Of a DNA stretch of 64,000 bases, positions 25,248-38,986 are shown piece by piece. Made by a program: the position numbers and the translations under genes. This DNA comes from Sinonovacula constricta (lineage: Eukaryota > Mollusca > Bivalvia > Cardiida > Solecurtidae), in assembly GCA_007844125.1 (NCBI GenBank), contig CM017558.1, positions 44,544,460 to 44,608,459 of the forward strand. Direction: 5' to 3'. The stretch's first letter is position 1. The number at the start of each line of letters is the position of its first letter. A model generated the notes under the pieces. The model saw only the letters and a program-made list of their open reading frames with translations. It was not told the DNA's origin and searched no databases.

Positions 25248-28200
25248 TCTACATGCAAAGATAACCATGCATTCTGTGATAAACATGGCCAGAAATAGAG
25301 CAGAACCTGATCAGAGAGCCACCAGCAAGAGCTGTACTACCTGGATCAACACTGATTAGAGAGCCACCAGCAAGAGCTGTACTATCTGGATCAACACTGA
25401 TCAGAGAGCCACCAGCAAGAGCTGTACTATCTGGATCAACATTGATCAGAGAGCCACCAGCAAGAGCTGTACTATCTGGATCAACACTGATCAGAGAGCC
25501 ACCAGCAAGAGCTGTACTATCTGGATCAACACTGATCAGAGAGCTACCAGCAAGAGCTGTACTACCTGGATCAACACTGATCATAGGGCCACCAGCAAGA
25601 GCTGTACTATCTGGATCAACACTGATCATAGGGCCACCAGCAAGAGCTGTACTATCTGGATCAACACTGATCAGAGGGCCACCAGCAAGAGCTGTACTAT
25701 CTGGATCAACACTGATCAGAGAGCCACCAGCAAGAGCTGTACTATCTGGATCAACACTGATGAGAGAGCCACCAGCAAGAGCTGTACTATCTGGATCAAC
25801 ACTGATCAGAGAGCCACCAGCAAGAGCTGTACTATCTGGATCAACACTGATCATAGGGCCACCAGCAAGAGCTGTACTATCTGGATCAACACTGATCAGA
25901 GGGCCACCAGCAAGAGCTGTACTATCTGGATCAACACTGATCAGAGAGCCACCAGCAAGAGCTGTACTATCTGGATCAACACTGATTAGAGAGCCACCAG
26001 CAAGAGCTGTACTACCTGGATCAACACTGATCATAGGGCCACCAGCAAGAGCTGTACTACCTGGATCAACACTGATTAGAGAGCCACCAGCAAGAGCTGT
26101 ACTATCTGGATCAACACTGATCAGAGAGCCACCAGCAAGAGCTGTACTATCTGGATCAACACTGATCAGAGAGCCACCAGCAAGAGCTGTACTACCTGGA
26201 TCAACACTGATTAGAGAGCCACCAGCAAGAGCTGTACTATCTGGATCAACACTGATCAGAGAGCCACCAGCAAGAGCTGTACTATCTGGATCAACACTGA
26301 TCAGAGAGCCACCAGCAAGAGCTGTACTATCTGGATCAACACTTATTAGAGAGCCACCAGCAAGAGCTGTACTATCTGGATCAACACTGATCAGAGAGCC
26401 ACCAGCAAGAGCTGTACTATCTGGATCAACACTGATCAGAGAGCCACCAGCAAGAGCTGTACTATCTGGATCAACACTGATCAGAGAGCCACCAGCAAGA
26501 GCTGTATTATCTGGATCAACACTGATCAGAGAGCCACCAGCAAGAGCTGTACTATCTGGATCAACACTGATCAGAGAGCCACCAGCAAGAGCTTAACTAT
26601 CTGGATCAACACTGATTAGAGAGCCACCAGCAAGAGCTGTACTATCTGGATAAACACTGATCAGAGAGCCACCAGCAAGAGCTGTACTATCTGGATCAAC
26701 ACTGATCAGAGGGCCACCAGCAAGAGATGTACTATCTGGATCAACACTGATCATAGGGCCACCAGCAAGAGCTGTACTATCTGGATCAACACTGATCATA
26801 GGGCCACCAGCAAGAGCTGTACTATCTGGATCAACACTGATTAGAGAGCCACCAGCAAGAGCTGTACTATCTGGATCAACACTGATCATAAGGCCACCTG
26901 CAAGAGCTGTACTATCTGGATCAACACTGATCATAGAGCCACCAGCAAGAGCTGTACTATCTGGATCAACACTGATCATAGGGTCACCAGCAAGAGCTGT
27001 ACTATCTGGATCAACACTGATCATAGGGTCACCAGCAAGAGCTGTACTATCTAGATCAACACTGATCAGAGGGCCACTAGCAAGAGCTGTACTATCTGGA
27101 TCAACACTGATCAGAGGGCCACCAGCAAAAGCTGTACTATCTGGATCAACACTGATGAGAGGGCCACCAGCAAGAGCTGTACTATCTGGATCAACACTGA
27201 TCAGAGAGCCACCAGCAAGAGCTGTACTATCTGGATCAACACTGATCAGAGAGCCACCAGCAAGAGCTGTACTAAATGGATCAACACTGATCAGAGAGCC
27301 ACCAGCAAGAGCTGTACTATCTGGATCAACACTGATCAGAGAGCCACCAGCAAGAGCTGTACTAAATGGATCAACACTGATCAGAGAGCCACCAGCAAGA
27401 GCTGTACTATCTGGATCAACACTGATCAGAGAGCCACCAGCAAGAGCTGTACTATCTGGATCAACACTGATCAGAGGGCCACTAGCAAGAGCTGTACTAT
27501 CTGGATCAACACTGATCATAGGGCCACCAGCAAGAGCTGTACTATCTGGATCAACACTGATCAGAGAGCCACCAGCAAGAGCTGTACTAAATGGATCAAC
27601 ACTGATCAGAGAGCCACCAGCAAGAGCTGTACTATCTGGATCAACACTGATCAGAGAGCCACCAGCAAGAGCTGTACTAAATGGATCAACACTGATCAGA
27701 GAGCCACCAGCAAGAGCTGTACTATCCGGATCAACACTGATCATAGGGCCACCAGCAAGAGCTGTACTATCTGGATCAACACTGATCAGAGGGCCACCAG
27801 CAAGAGCTGTACTATCTGGATCAACACTGATCAGAGAGCCACCAGCAAGAGCTGTACTATCTGGATCAACACTGATCAGAGAGCCACCAGCAAGAGCTGT
27901 ACTAAATGCATCAACACTGATCAGAGAGCCACCAGCAAGAGCTGTACTATCTGGATCAACACTGATCAGAGGGCCACCAGCAAGAGCTGTACTATCTGGA
28001 TCAACACTGATCAGAGAGCCACCAGCAAGAGCTGTACTATCTGGATCAACACTGATCAGAGAGCCACCAGCAAGAGCTGTACTATCTGGATCAACACTGA
28101 TCATAGGGCCACCAGCAAGAGCTGTACTATCTGGATCAACACTGATCAGAGAGCCACCAGCAAGAGCTGTACTATCTGGATCAACACTGATCAGAGAGCC

Positions 28201-28600
28201 ACCAGCAAGAGCTGTACTACCTGGATCAACACTGATCAGAGGGCCACCAGCAAGAGCTGTACTACCTGGATAAACACTGATCAGAGAGCCACCAGCAAGA
28301 GCTGTACTATCTGGATCAACACTGATCATATGGCCACCAGCAAGAGCTATACTTTCTGAATCAACACTGATCATAGGGCCACCAGCAAGAGCTGTACTAT
28401 TTGGATCAACACTGATCAGAGAGCTACCAGCAAGAGCTGTACTATCTGGATCAACACTGATCAGAGAGCTACCAGCAAGAGCTGTACTATCTGGATCAAC
28501 ACTGATCAGAGAGCTACCAGCAAGAGCTGTACTATCTGGATCAAAATGAATCATAAACCTAATCCCCTTGTGCTTTGCAAGCACCAAGATGGTGCCACTG
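25248..28600 (-). repeat. 45-bp satellite-like array, about 72 units
   Basis: Array from about 25295 to 28545 of 45-bp units containing AGCCACCAGCAAGAGCTGTA and CTATCTGGATCAACACTGAT. I saw no length variants. Read on the minus strand, the same frame stays open from 28587 to 25249 except for one TAA at 26595-26593, repeating ISVDPDSTALAGGSL; the plus strand gives long frames repeating REPPARAVLSGSTLI. Variant units (DPF for DPD, PM or PL for SL) are arranged in repeating blocks, most clearly alternating DPF/DPD units between about 27240 and 27700. The left flank (ACATCTACATGCAAAGATAA) matches dispersed-repeat heads at 5048 and 11356. I read it as a homogenised array and not a protein gene: no splice sites or start context support expression. 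Confidence 0.9.
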
Positions 28601-29823
28601 GATCAGCTTGTTGTGCCCCTGAATACTGAAGGACTTACAACAAATGGGCACAAGCTTTACATAAGAAAGAGGACCATAAACAACAATGACTAACACACAT
28701 TTATAGATAACAAATGACAGACTTAAGCAAATGACAAGAATTGAAAACAGTGACGACAGTCAAGATGTTATCTTTGATACAAAATGACTCTTTAGAAAAA
28801 AACAAAAATTAAGCTGTGAACGTTGGTCTATTACCATAGCCAAGGTTCCTGTGTAATTAGGACCGACATTAGCTACAAAGAAATTTTGTGGCATTAATGA
28901 AATAACAAAGCTGAACGTTGAAAGCATAAAAGGCTGCATTAAGATAAACGTAATATACCTGTATTCTGACAGCGACACTTTCTGCACTGCTAACATAAAA
29001 TCATTTAACAATAACAGTTTGAAAGTCAGCAAGAACCATTTTACTCTAAGACTTGTTTCATTCATGAAAGCAGAATGCGTAATAATGAATTTCTAAAATA
29101 TTTCATGGGGTTTAAAATTACATATAAAACATATATCTCTATAATAAGCAGTAACATAAAGGCAGAAAAAACATTTAAACTTGACATAAACCATAAGACA
29201 TTTTTGACACTTCTATCTTTACCAAAAGACATTAAAAATCTAAACAAACAAAAAATTAAAATACCAATGAAAAGTTTCATTGAGCATAAGTGTAAAAAAA
29301 TGCTGCATTTGTTCCACGAAGGTCGTGCTGACCTTTTGACAGTAATTGCCTATTTCCTGCATACAGCAGGTGTAATTGGTGGATTTATCCTGGTAAATGT
29401 CATGGGAAACACTGACACCACCCTTCCTTCAAACAACACATTAAAATAATAACAGTCAATTGCAAAAAATAATCATTGTTTTTGTAGAGATAATGTCCGG
29501 CTTAAGACGCTTTTATAAAAATGATACAGTGTTGCCTTCAATGTTATAGCATGGTTCACATCCTACCTACCAATAATATTTCACCCAGTTGTTCTTTTCT
29601 TTTTTCATGCCAAATAGTCTATGGATTATATGCCACTTTTACTGTACAAGCATGCATCATGTCATGATGCAACAATCAGTCTTACAATTTTAAGCAACCC
29701 AATGATCTGGTTACTGTCATCACTGTTAAGTGTGTGTAAAGAGCACATGTCATAATTGCTACATATGGTCAAACTATGTACCCTACATTTGTTTGTTTGT
29801 TTAGTTTTTATATTGCAGTGACC
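28601..29823. other. AT-rich stretch with an unassigned 124-codon open frame
   Basis: A plus-strand open frame at 29075-29449 (124 codons, ending PSNNTLK) and an opposing minus-strand frame at 28760-29065 (101 codons) are the longest non-repetitive open frames of the region. Neither has a recognisable domain and both are Lys/Ile/Phe-rich, as expected from AT-rich chance frames. I do not call them genes. Confidence 0.3.
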
Positions 29824-29962
29824 TTTATGATCATTATGTTGACGTCAAGCTGTTTTGATGGAAGAAGATCCCACACAAATGTCTGGGTAGAACCACAGTC
29901 ACACCACAGGTCAGCTGGAAGACCTTCTGACATTAAGTCCTTCACCCCTAATGGGACACCCT
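29824..29962 (+). repeat. Dispersed repeat fragment, copy 2
   Basis: Shares ACAAATGTCTGGGTAGAACC and AGGTCAGCTGGAAGACCTTC with 22484-22625. A related, more diverged piece is inverted at about 3250-3330. Confidence 0.6.
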
Positions 29963-31185
29963 ACCTTAATTCGAAACAATACCAGGAATATCACATCAAC
30001 AAAGGAAGCTATAACTGCATTTTAACTCTTCACCTGCTAAGTACAAATTAAATCTAACAATCAAGCAAACAGTACAGATGCAGATCAGAATGGTTAGTCT
30101 GTTCAGGATCTTCACTATTTTCTGTCGTCTCTAACAATATATCTGGTTAAATTTGCTGAAATTTGTTAACAATTATTTGAGATAATGTATTTGATTGGTA
30201 CTAATGCAACATAATGATGGTTAAAGACTTGGGTCTGGGGTACAATCAAAGAAGCCCAGATACAGAGGCTGCATGTCTGCCATTTGTGCCAGTTACAATC
30301 AGGTTTAATAAACACTTATATTTAAAGGAATTGGGATTCTTATATCAAAGTCAACAAAGTCCTGCTGTATCATATTGGAAATATATTGCCATAGCAACTA
30401 GGTCAGAACAGAGTAGAAATCACAGTTTGATATCAAGTGACAGGAGCCAAGATAATATTGCATGATCAAACACAATGCTATCTGACGGAAATTATCTTGA
30501 TAATTAATAAAATATTAGTACTGTTAATACAGGGCAAACAGCCAAGAAAATAAATTAATAAAGGAATGAGTTGACTTATTTCACAGATGTGGGAGATTAG
30601 AATCAACTGTGAGATTCGAGAAGCTTATAAAACCTATAATAAAACATTCAATAAGAACATGACAACGATAATGAACCTATCATATCTTATAAACATTGTA
30701 TATAGCAGGTGCTGGCTGATCTGAAACTGCTCTGTTTTTTCATTTAGTCCTCAGCAAAATGTTTTGAAACATGTGAAAGCAGTTGTTTACAAATATCAAC
30801 CAATGGGTCTGGGCTCTAAACATGCAGTATGTTTTACCCTAATATCTCCCTAACGGTCTGGGTGATTAGAACATGCAGCGTGTGAGGGGTTGTCCAGGAA
30901 GAGATAGTCACACTGTAAGCATACTGAGTCATGCATGATATTACATCCATGCTGGAATGCACACGTGCATGCTGGATGAAACTTCAGCTTTGTATTTATA
31001 TGAGCCAAGATGTGTTTTAGGAGAAAAAGGTCTAAAAATTATCCACAAAGGATCCAGATTTATGTATAGGTAAAAGGACAAGTACCATCAGTGTACCATT
31101 AAAACAAGTTATTAGATGTTATTTTGTTACCCTCACTTGGATAGTATATCAAGGGCACCTAACATGAGATCAAACATGGATGCTT
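29963..31185. other. AT-rich non-coding stretch
   Basis: Contains a fragment of the array-seeding repeat near 30060-30120 (AGCAAACAGTACAGATGCAG then TCAGGATCTTCACTATTTT). No gene seen. Confidence 0.35.
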
Positions 31186-31189
31186 TACT

Positions 31190-31370
31190 CTGACACTTAC
31201 TATAGACACTTACACCAAATATAGACACTTGAATCTGACACCAAATACAGAGACTTTACTCTGACACTTAATTTAGAAACTTTACTCTGACACCAAATAC
31301 ACACTTTACTCTGACACCAAATAAAGACATTTTACTCTGACGCCAAATAGACATTTTACTCTGACATCAG
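31190..31370 (+). repeat. Irregular minisatellite
   Basis: About six imperfect units built on TTTACTCTGACACCAAATA with variable spacers (AGACA, CACAC, AAAGACA), period roughly 25-31 bp. Heavily degenerate. Confidence 0.75.
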
Positions 31371-34190
31371 GCTAACACATCCCTGAGCAACTCTCATAAG
31401 CTAAAGGTGGGCATGGATTGTAAGTCTGTACCTGGTGTCATGGTAAAGTCTGTTAAATCAAGGCCTTGTATTAAACCAGTGACCTCACACATTTGAAATG
31501 GCAGTCTACCTGCAGTGCCACCTCAGCCAAGTTGTTCCAATTAAAGATCTTGATCACTGATTCTCATATCATGGTTCGTATGAATATTTGCAGAAACTTG
31601 ACCATTCGGTGGATATCTACCAGAATTTAAGGTACGAAAATCCTCGATATCTTTGTATATCTTTGTCTCTATTACTAATAGCTAAACATAGACTGCAATT
31701 GTGTATATTCTTATAGATAAATATATCTCAATGACACCAGCAGAGTAATTCAGTATGTCTCTCATAATACATGCTGTTTGTGCACACACAATCATGCTCT
31801 CAGAACAAACACACAATGGAGAGACTTCAGACTGCACCTGTATTGTAATGACATGTGCATTCTTGAGAGTCAATGAGGCAAAGAAATTGGATCAATAGTG
31901 ATCAAGGATAAATTATAAAACCCAGATCGATAAAATCTCAATCAATTTTTCAGAAACAGACTGCTATAAATGCATGCAGCATAATTATACCCAATTGGCG
32001 TTAAGACATTACTAAGTTTGTTGAGACATCTATATTTTGTTGAAAGAATAACATACCAGTAGTAATCTTTTAGCCTTTTAGAGAGGATACCATCAACTTT
32101 AAATACTAATTGTCTCTAATCATAATAAAGGCTTTATAAATTGATATATTAAATTGCAAAAATATAATTTCTTGACCTTTTATGATAGATGATAGTTAAT
32201 AAATTATTATAATAAAGGAATCATACTTGTTAATATGAAAACAAAAAATAGTGATTAAGGTAAGAACAATTATCACCAAATGTCTTAATCAATAATTAAG
32301 CTCTACCAAAGAATGAAGATTTTGAAATAGTGGCATGTCAGATTAACTTGGCACTATATTGATGATTTAATGAATGACAGATCACTGTGACCACAGCAGG
32401 GGGGCTGACATTGCATTTTAGTGAAAGTATTGAACATGTAACTGCCCTTTATAGAAGTTGTTCCCATTAAAACAATATTCTAAAGCATTTACGCTAATGT
32501 CCATTTCAGGCCCTAAATCCTACTACATTGTGATGTCAGTTCAATAGCCCAAATGGACTCAGCTTTCATAAGTCAATAGATTTTGTACCCACTGTTTGAT
32601 CTATTGAAGATCAAAACTTTGAGGAGGTTCTGTACTTTGAACTTTTACTGAATATCACCTCATACATATATTGAATAAAACAATGTTGAAACTGAAGGAT
32701 TCAGATTTCAATCATGACATTGCAGGATAACATATTTATTTGGAGGATACATTACAGAATATTGTAAAAAAAAGTTCATGTGTTGAATAAGTTTTAAATG
32801 CAAATAATTATGATGATCCTAAAAAGACAATACATGACTGAAAACTGTTTATGGAGCATTTAACAAGGAAGAACAAATTGTAACATGATGTTTATTTTGG
32901 GATTGTAAGTTGACAACATTTATCATAAAACACATTCGCAAACCTAAGCAATTTGGGACATGTTCTTGCATTACATAGCTTTCAAGTCATTATTTTGTCC
33001 CCCACCATAAGCAAATAAGTGCAAGTAAAATAATTAATTACATTGATAACACACAACAATAGAAATATAACAACAAAAGGTGAGAGGGCATCATTTTTAT
33101 GGAACATAAATTATGCTAAAAAGCACCTGAACACAAAACATTCCCCTTATAGAATGGAACACTGTCATATACTGAAAATGTTATGTAAATTCAGATAAGA
33201 CTTGGCACAAACAAACAAGAAACAAAGCAGTAACAAAAACAAATGACAGCAACCACAACTGACAAATATCTAAAAATAACGAAAGGAAGTCTGCGTAATA
33301 AAATAAACACGCACTGCTATCTTGTTAAAAACTTGTCTGATGAGTAAGCATTCAAAATAACAATAACTAGAAAATGTGGACAAATGTTTAAAATGACTAT
33401 ATAAAAGATAGTCAAACTTCATAAAAAGATGTATACGGTTTAAAATCTTATTTTACCAAAAAAAATAACAAACATTAATTTTGGTGAAACCAATAATTTT
33501 CTTTCTACTGTACTGTTATTGTGACAGGCCTCAGTTGTCTTTGGACAGGTACTGTTTTGCAGTCAGCATCATATTGCATCTTTAAGTTAGCTGCTGGTGG
33601 AGGAACACCATTCAACCATGTCATGAAAGAGGCATACATTTACATAGCATGTTCAAAAGCTTACCTCACAGAAAAAATGTCTTTCACCAAACCTAAAACT
33701 TTGACTGACTGTCACACAAGTTTCTGAATCTATCAAAATATTTAAACCCTGAAGAGAGTGACACAAAGTCTGACTCTCCAACTGGCACTCTATAGGGTCT
33801 AAAGATGTTGACTAAGCACCTAGCTGTATACACAAGTTAACTTACATGTACAAACAGAAGACATATAAACAACTTCAAAAACAACTGGTCAACACAAATG
33901 GTAAACAAACTACTTCAAACAATGCTATAGACTGATGTTCTGTTTGTGCCATTGTTTGATGGTGTTAACTGAATCATGTCCTCTATTGTGCCATCTGTGA
34001 ATGGATACCCCAGTCAAGTGGTTACTGACAGACCCATCTTACAGCGGTTATTGTGCACTGAGCCACTCCTTGAATCTAACATTTCTCACCTTTAACCCCC
34101 TACTTACCTAACATATTCCCTTCTTTCTCTGCTAGATTGTCATGACATTAATGTCCTTTAAAAAGTCAAACATGAAAAGTATGCATAGAA
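31371..34190. other. AT-rich non-coding stretch
   Basis: I see nothing supportable here on either strand. Confidence 0.35.
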
Positions 34191-34192
34191 GA

Positions 34193-34470
34193 GGGGACGG
34201 GGGACTTTGCCAGCATATTTGCCGATACTGTACAGTGACATTTCTATCATTATAGCACTGGGCACTTTTGAGGTGCCCAGGGACTGAACCCGGCTGGTCC
34301 ATTATACTGACCTGACGAGTCAGGCATAATGCTGTCTCCTTAGCCCCAAGCATTAGGGAGAAGCCACTACGACCAACTTTAAAGTTTTGGTCTGACCCGG
34401 ACAGGGTTTGAACCCATGACCTCGCGATCCACAAGCCTATGCTCTACCACTTGAGCTGTTATGGCTAGTT
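34193..34470 (-). repeat. tRNA-derived SINE (family 1), copy 2
   Basis: Reverse-oriented copy of 14818-15100. On the plus strand it runs TTGCCGATACTGTACAGTGA, GGTGCCCAGGGACTGAACCC, GGTCCATTATACTGAC and GGTTTGAACCCATGACCTCG (inverted B box), then CTACCACTTGAGCT (inverted A box). Confidence 0.8.
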
Positions 34471-37400
34471 GATGCATGGAAGTGATTTGTCGGGCATGGT
34501 TTTGTCCTCCTGCTCCCCTCACAAAAAGCTGTATCTGTATTAGTGTTAAAACTCGTGTTAATTTCAACTGCATTGAACCTAGATTTTACCTTAAGCTCCA
34601 TCAACATCATAAACCTATGCTAATTCTTATTTTATTGCTAGCATCAACATGTTAATATAAAAGGCATAATAATAGAACTATGAAGAAAATAGTATAGTCC
34701 AAGCATATTGTAAACATGTGCAAGGTATCTGGGTGATTCACTGTGCATGTATAATATAACTGTAGTGTGGGGCTGCATCTCAGTTGAAATCAATGGCTGC
34801 CTCAAGTAAGCTGAGATTTATTACAGACTGACCTTCAACTCCAGAACTTTCCTGATAAGAGTGTCCCATGACAAGTCTCACCATTGGATTTATTTACCAA
34901 AAAATTATGGATTGCAAAAAGGCAGAAATAAGGCTTTCTATGACTTATTTTAACAGTTCAAAAAAGCAGTTTCTTCACTATCTAGAAAATGTCACATTTT
35001 TAAAGGATTGTTGCGGTGTGAGGTTTTTCAGCGACAGTCTTATATTTTTTTTAAAGATTTAAAAATTATCCAAGGGTTTCTTTTGAAATATTTGAATAAA
35101 CATCATTATGTCTGCAATGCTCTCCCTCTGACTTCTTGAACTGAAGCACAATTATCTACAGCAATGTCAATAATAGTTGAATCACTATCGAACATGTGGA
35201 CTAATTAAGTCTATTTAAACGTGCCAAGGTGCAATAGTGTGTTCCCCTTTGACAACTCTTATAAATAAGACATGATGTTTATACAGCAAGGTTCAATGGT
35301 TCTATTTATATGCAGTTTCAGCATTAACTCATTCTAGTGCAATGTCAAAGTGGCAAATTATTAATTTATTCTGTAGATCAAAGACTCTAAGTCATCTCTG
35401 GAACTCATAATTATACTTCTTTTAATAAGTTGAACCACAAAAGTTCAAATTTAAATAACATTTAATATTGTATATGTCCCAAGCAAATCAAAATGAAAAC
35501 ATGCAAAAAAGTATGCTGTAAATAGGTAGGTTAAGGTAATACAAACATGGGATCTCCAGAAACATATGACAATGCCTTTGCCACATAAAAGTTGTAAATC
35601 ACATTTATTGTATAACATGATCACATAATTATAACAAAAAAACAAGCCATATGCAATACCCATAATGACATCATTGTTACAGGTACCCGGTGTTAAGTTA
35701 AGATTTATTATTTTAATTACATAATTACAAACATATTACCTTTAAAGGTTAATGATCCATTTATGCATCCACATGCAGGCAGTATACAATACCACACACA
35801 TATTTTGGTTTTCAACAAAAAATAGAAATGTAAACATAAACACCAGACACATAGGCAACCAACCATCAGCAATGGTACAAACTGGAGACACCAAGACTCA
35901 AACATGACCTTGACCTTCTGTTATAAGTATAGTCCAACCATGTCCAAATGGCATTAGCCAAATTAGAGACACCAACTAAAAATTCCTCTTTAAAATATTG
36001 TCTTAAACAAAGGCAATATATGTATAAATATAAAAACGTAAGAATATAAAAATGGAAGCAAAGTCCAACAATGCTGCCATGACAATTTAGTAATTATTTT
36101 TAAATATTTTGAAATGTTAATACCACCTTGTGTTGTGTGGCCTATAGCTGTCATCAGAGCTGTCCAATCATTAGGAGGTATTACATCACTATGACTTCAT
36201 AGCTGGACATTTACAGTAATTTACCTGTAAAACATTGAGGTAAACAGTATGGTCAAGGGACCCCAGGGGACATTGAACATATTCAATCTATCATCACAGC
36301 CTGGGGTCCAAAAGGGGCCACTAATGCATCCCTGGTCCCCTTAATTATTTTGCCGATTGCAAGGTTAGATACCAGATAAGGAGTTTAAATAGTTTCCTGA
36401 TTATATATTGATTCAATGTCTTATGCAGAGATGATGTCTATCTTACATACGAGTTTCCTGTAATATGTGACATTTAATTGTGGCCCAGGTCATGTGGTCA
36501 TGTGACCTTGCACAGGGGTCAATGGGGGATGGTAAATGGGATCCACAGCAGTAGTGATACAATGAACACAAGGTTATTAAACAATAAAGTTAATGTACTA
36601 TCCAGGCCTAAAGATTGTTCTGGGTTTTTGTTAAGGTTGATTCATTTTTCTAAACTATCATATATTTTTATGTTGTAGAAAAAGGATAAATATTACATGC
36701 CAATACTATATTGCTAACTAGAAATCCATTAATTACAAAATACAAGCTAAAGCTAGGACATAATTATCAAAGGTTCAATGGCAAACTTGCACTAATATCC
36801 ACACTGGTTCTTCCTCCACCAATAATTAGCCAATGGAAGTCGCCAATATGATCACAATTGTGTCAGTGTAACGAAAACAAAAACAACATACAAAAAAGGC
36901 ACTTCCATTTCTTAGGGAGAAGATTTCAATAACCTCAGCATTTAATTTATGTTATCCTTACCCATGCCACAAATAATAAGTTGTTTAGTAATGTTTGTTA
37001 TACACTTGTTTCCAAAACCTTGTCTTATATTGCTAAATGTTAAAATTCCATGGACACTGCTGTTCCTGTGTTCTCAGTTTGTTGCTTTAGGCCAGACAAG
37101 AACATTGCAAAAAATATTTCAACTAACATCAGTTATCAGCCTGAGGCAGCTTTTAATTAAATGAATTACTTTGATAACAGTGCAGGAAACAGTGAAGCCT
37201 GTCACAATATTGTCAAATGTGTCATAGTGCAATTGTTTTATAAATGGAAGAACAACATGCAATTATACCAACACATTGTGACAAAACTTGATTTAATTGC
37301 AAATTGCACATATTTTGATAGTTTTCACAATAAGCTTAACAGAAGAAATAATGAAGATATGTTTGTATTCATTTTATAAATAGTTGCGGCTACAATTCAT

Positions 37401-38507
37401 AGCTGTTTTAAACAACAACATTGTGTTATAATGACAATACTTAATTGTCAATATTACTAATAAGAAGATTAACATTTTGCTAGCAATAAATTATAAAAGG
37501 CACATTTATGAAAATATACATATAGAAGTTACTGACATAATTTACTCATCAACAAAAAGGAAGACAAAAAATATAAACAAACAAGTTAATTTTACACTAC
37601 ACATATTACTACAGCGTACTTACATGGGAAAAAGAGCCCAGGTACTGTCCAAGAATATCTCAACAAATTAATCCAGAAAGAAGACAAACCAAAAGGAAGT
37701 TCTCATGACACAATGTCTTTGTTGAGTGAAACTGCTTCCCTATGTGAACACCCAAAACATATCAGTGGTTAAGCCCATCTACTTAAGCCTGCATTTCGTC
37801 CCTGTGTACCTGAGCAATTATGTTATCTACCTGGTCCAGATGATATACAGGTAAGAAAAACATGATGGACACTATTTTCAGGGAGCAACTTCCTGTCGTC
37901 TGCTGAGCATGCTCACTGACGTTTCAGCAGACACAGCGAGGCCAGGCAATGGGATCAATACATTTACTGTGCATCACATGTACATACTACTGCATTGACT
38001 ACCACAACACCACAGCTAGCGACAGAGAAGTGTGTTTCACAGGTAAACATTCCCCAATACTCTTATTTAACCCTTTACCCTCTGCATTAATTAACAAACC
38101 ATAAGAATGAGCTGCCTGACCTGAATCTACACTATTTGATGAACGTGACATCAATCCACAGTAAGCAGGCTGAAAGTTAACTCTGTCAGGCTTATGGTAA
38201 GTCCATATCTGGACAGAAAAAATGTCACTGAGCATAATTATATTTATTAGGATGATCAAAGTTGATACGATTGAAGGTCTTTATTAAAAGGCATATTGGA
38301 AGCAAGTCAAAGGAAAACCCTAAATGATCTATTAAAATATTAATCAGTTTATCTCAATTTTACCAGCCAAAATAAATTAAATTATGTTGTTATCATATGA
38401 AAAATTCTAAAGGATAATTTATCTATTTTGACAATTTTGGTCGGGAAAATCGCCAACATGATAATCGAAAGTAAAATAGTTTGAGCCAGTAAATAAGGTT
38501 CATAGTT
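34471..38507. other. AT-rich non-coding stretch
   Basis: No gene or RNA that I can support. A fragment of the array-seeding repeat lies near 38105-38145 (GAGCTGCCTGACCTGAATCT, ACACTATTTGATG). Confidence 0.35.
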
Positions 38508-38511
38508 TTAA

Positions 38512-38982
38512 AGGTGGTATCTGACAGTTTGGACTGAAGATTTTCTCTCTCAAATAACACAACATTGTTACCTAAATGCAGTTCATTGATGCCCTAGATC
38601 TGTGTGAAAAGTGAAATATTAATCCATCTATGCCATTGCAAACAGGTATTTCCTACCTGAGCTACGCTGTAGAGATAGATATTATTAAACTAAGAAAACC
38701 AGGTGACTACGTAATTATGAGATCACATTTTATCGTCATCCAGGCAGTACACTCTGATGGTGTCTATTTCAGCAGAATTCACTATCATTGTTATTTATAG
38801 ATTTGGACAGAATAAACATTTAATGTGACTTTTTTCACAATTTGTTCTTTCTTCAAAAACAGTTGTCACAGTCGTCTATGCTTAAAATATTACTTTATGC
38901 AGAAATGATGCATTAATTCCCCAAAGCAGTGGAAGAAAACTGTTACATGTATTTGATATAGGCAAACTGTTGGCTACTACCT
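38512..38982 (+). mobile_element. TTAA-flanked MITE, intact copy (471 bp)
   Basis: Flanked by TTAA on both sides (38508-38511 and 38983-38986). The left end AGGTGGTATCTGACAGTTTG and right end CAAACTGTTGGCTACTACCT are imperfect inverted repeats. The internal blocks (GATGCCCTAGATCTGTGTGA, CTGTAGAGATAGATATTATT, ATGTATTTGATATAGGCAAA) are shared with 62721-63282 and, inverted, 47084-47556. It has no coding capacity. A TTAA target site is characteristic of piggyBac and Kolobok transposons, so a non-autonomous derivative of one of these is inferred. Confidence 0.8.
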
Positions 38983-38986
38983 TTAA

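Noticed and set aside
25442..28273. Long plus-strand frames (384 and 372 codons) repeating REPPARAVLSGSTLI
   Set aside because: They are the opposite-strand reading of the 45-bp array; a stop-free unit with period divisible by three gives this automatically, and no start or splice context supports expression.
29075..29449. 124-codon plus-strand open frame
   Set aside because: No recognisable domain; AT-driven Lys/Ile composition; length not exceptional for a 64-kb AT-rich window.
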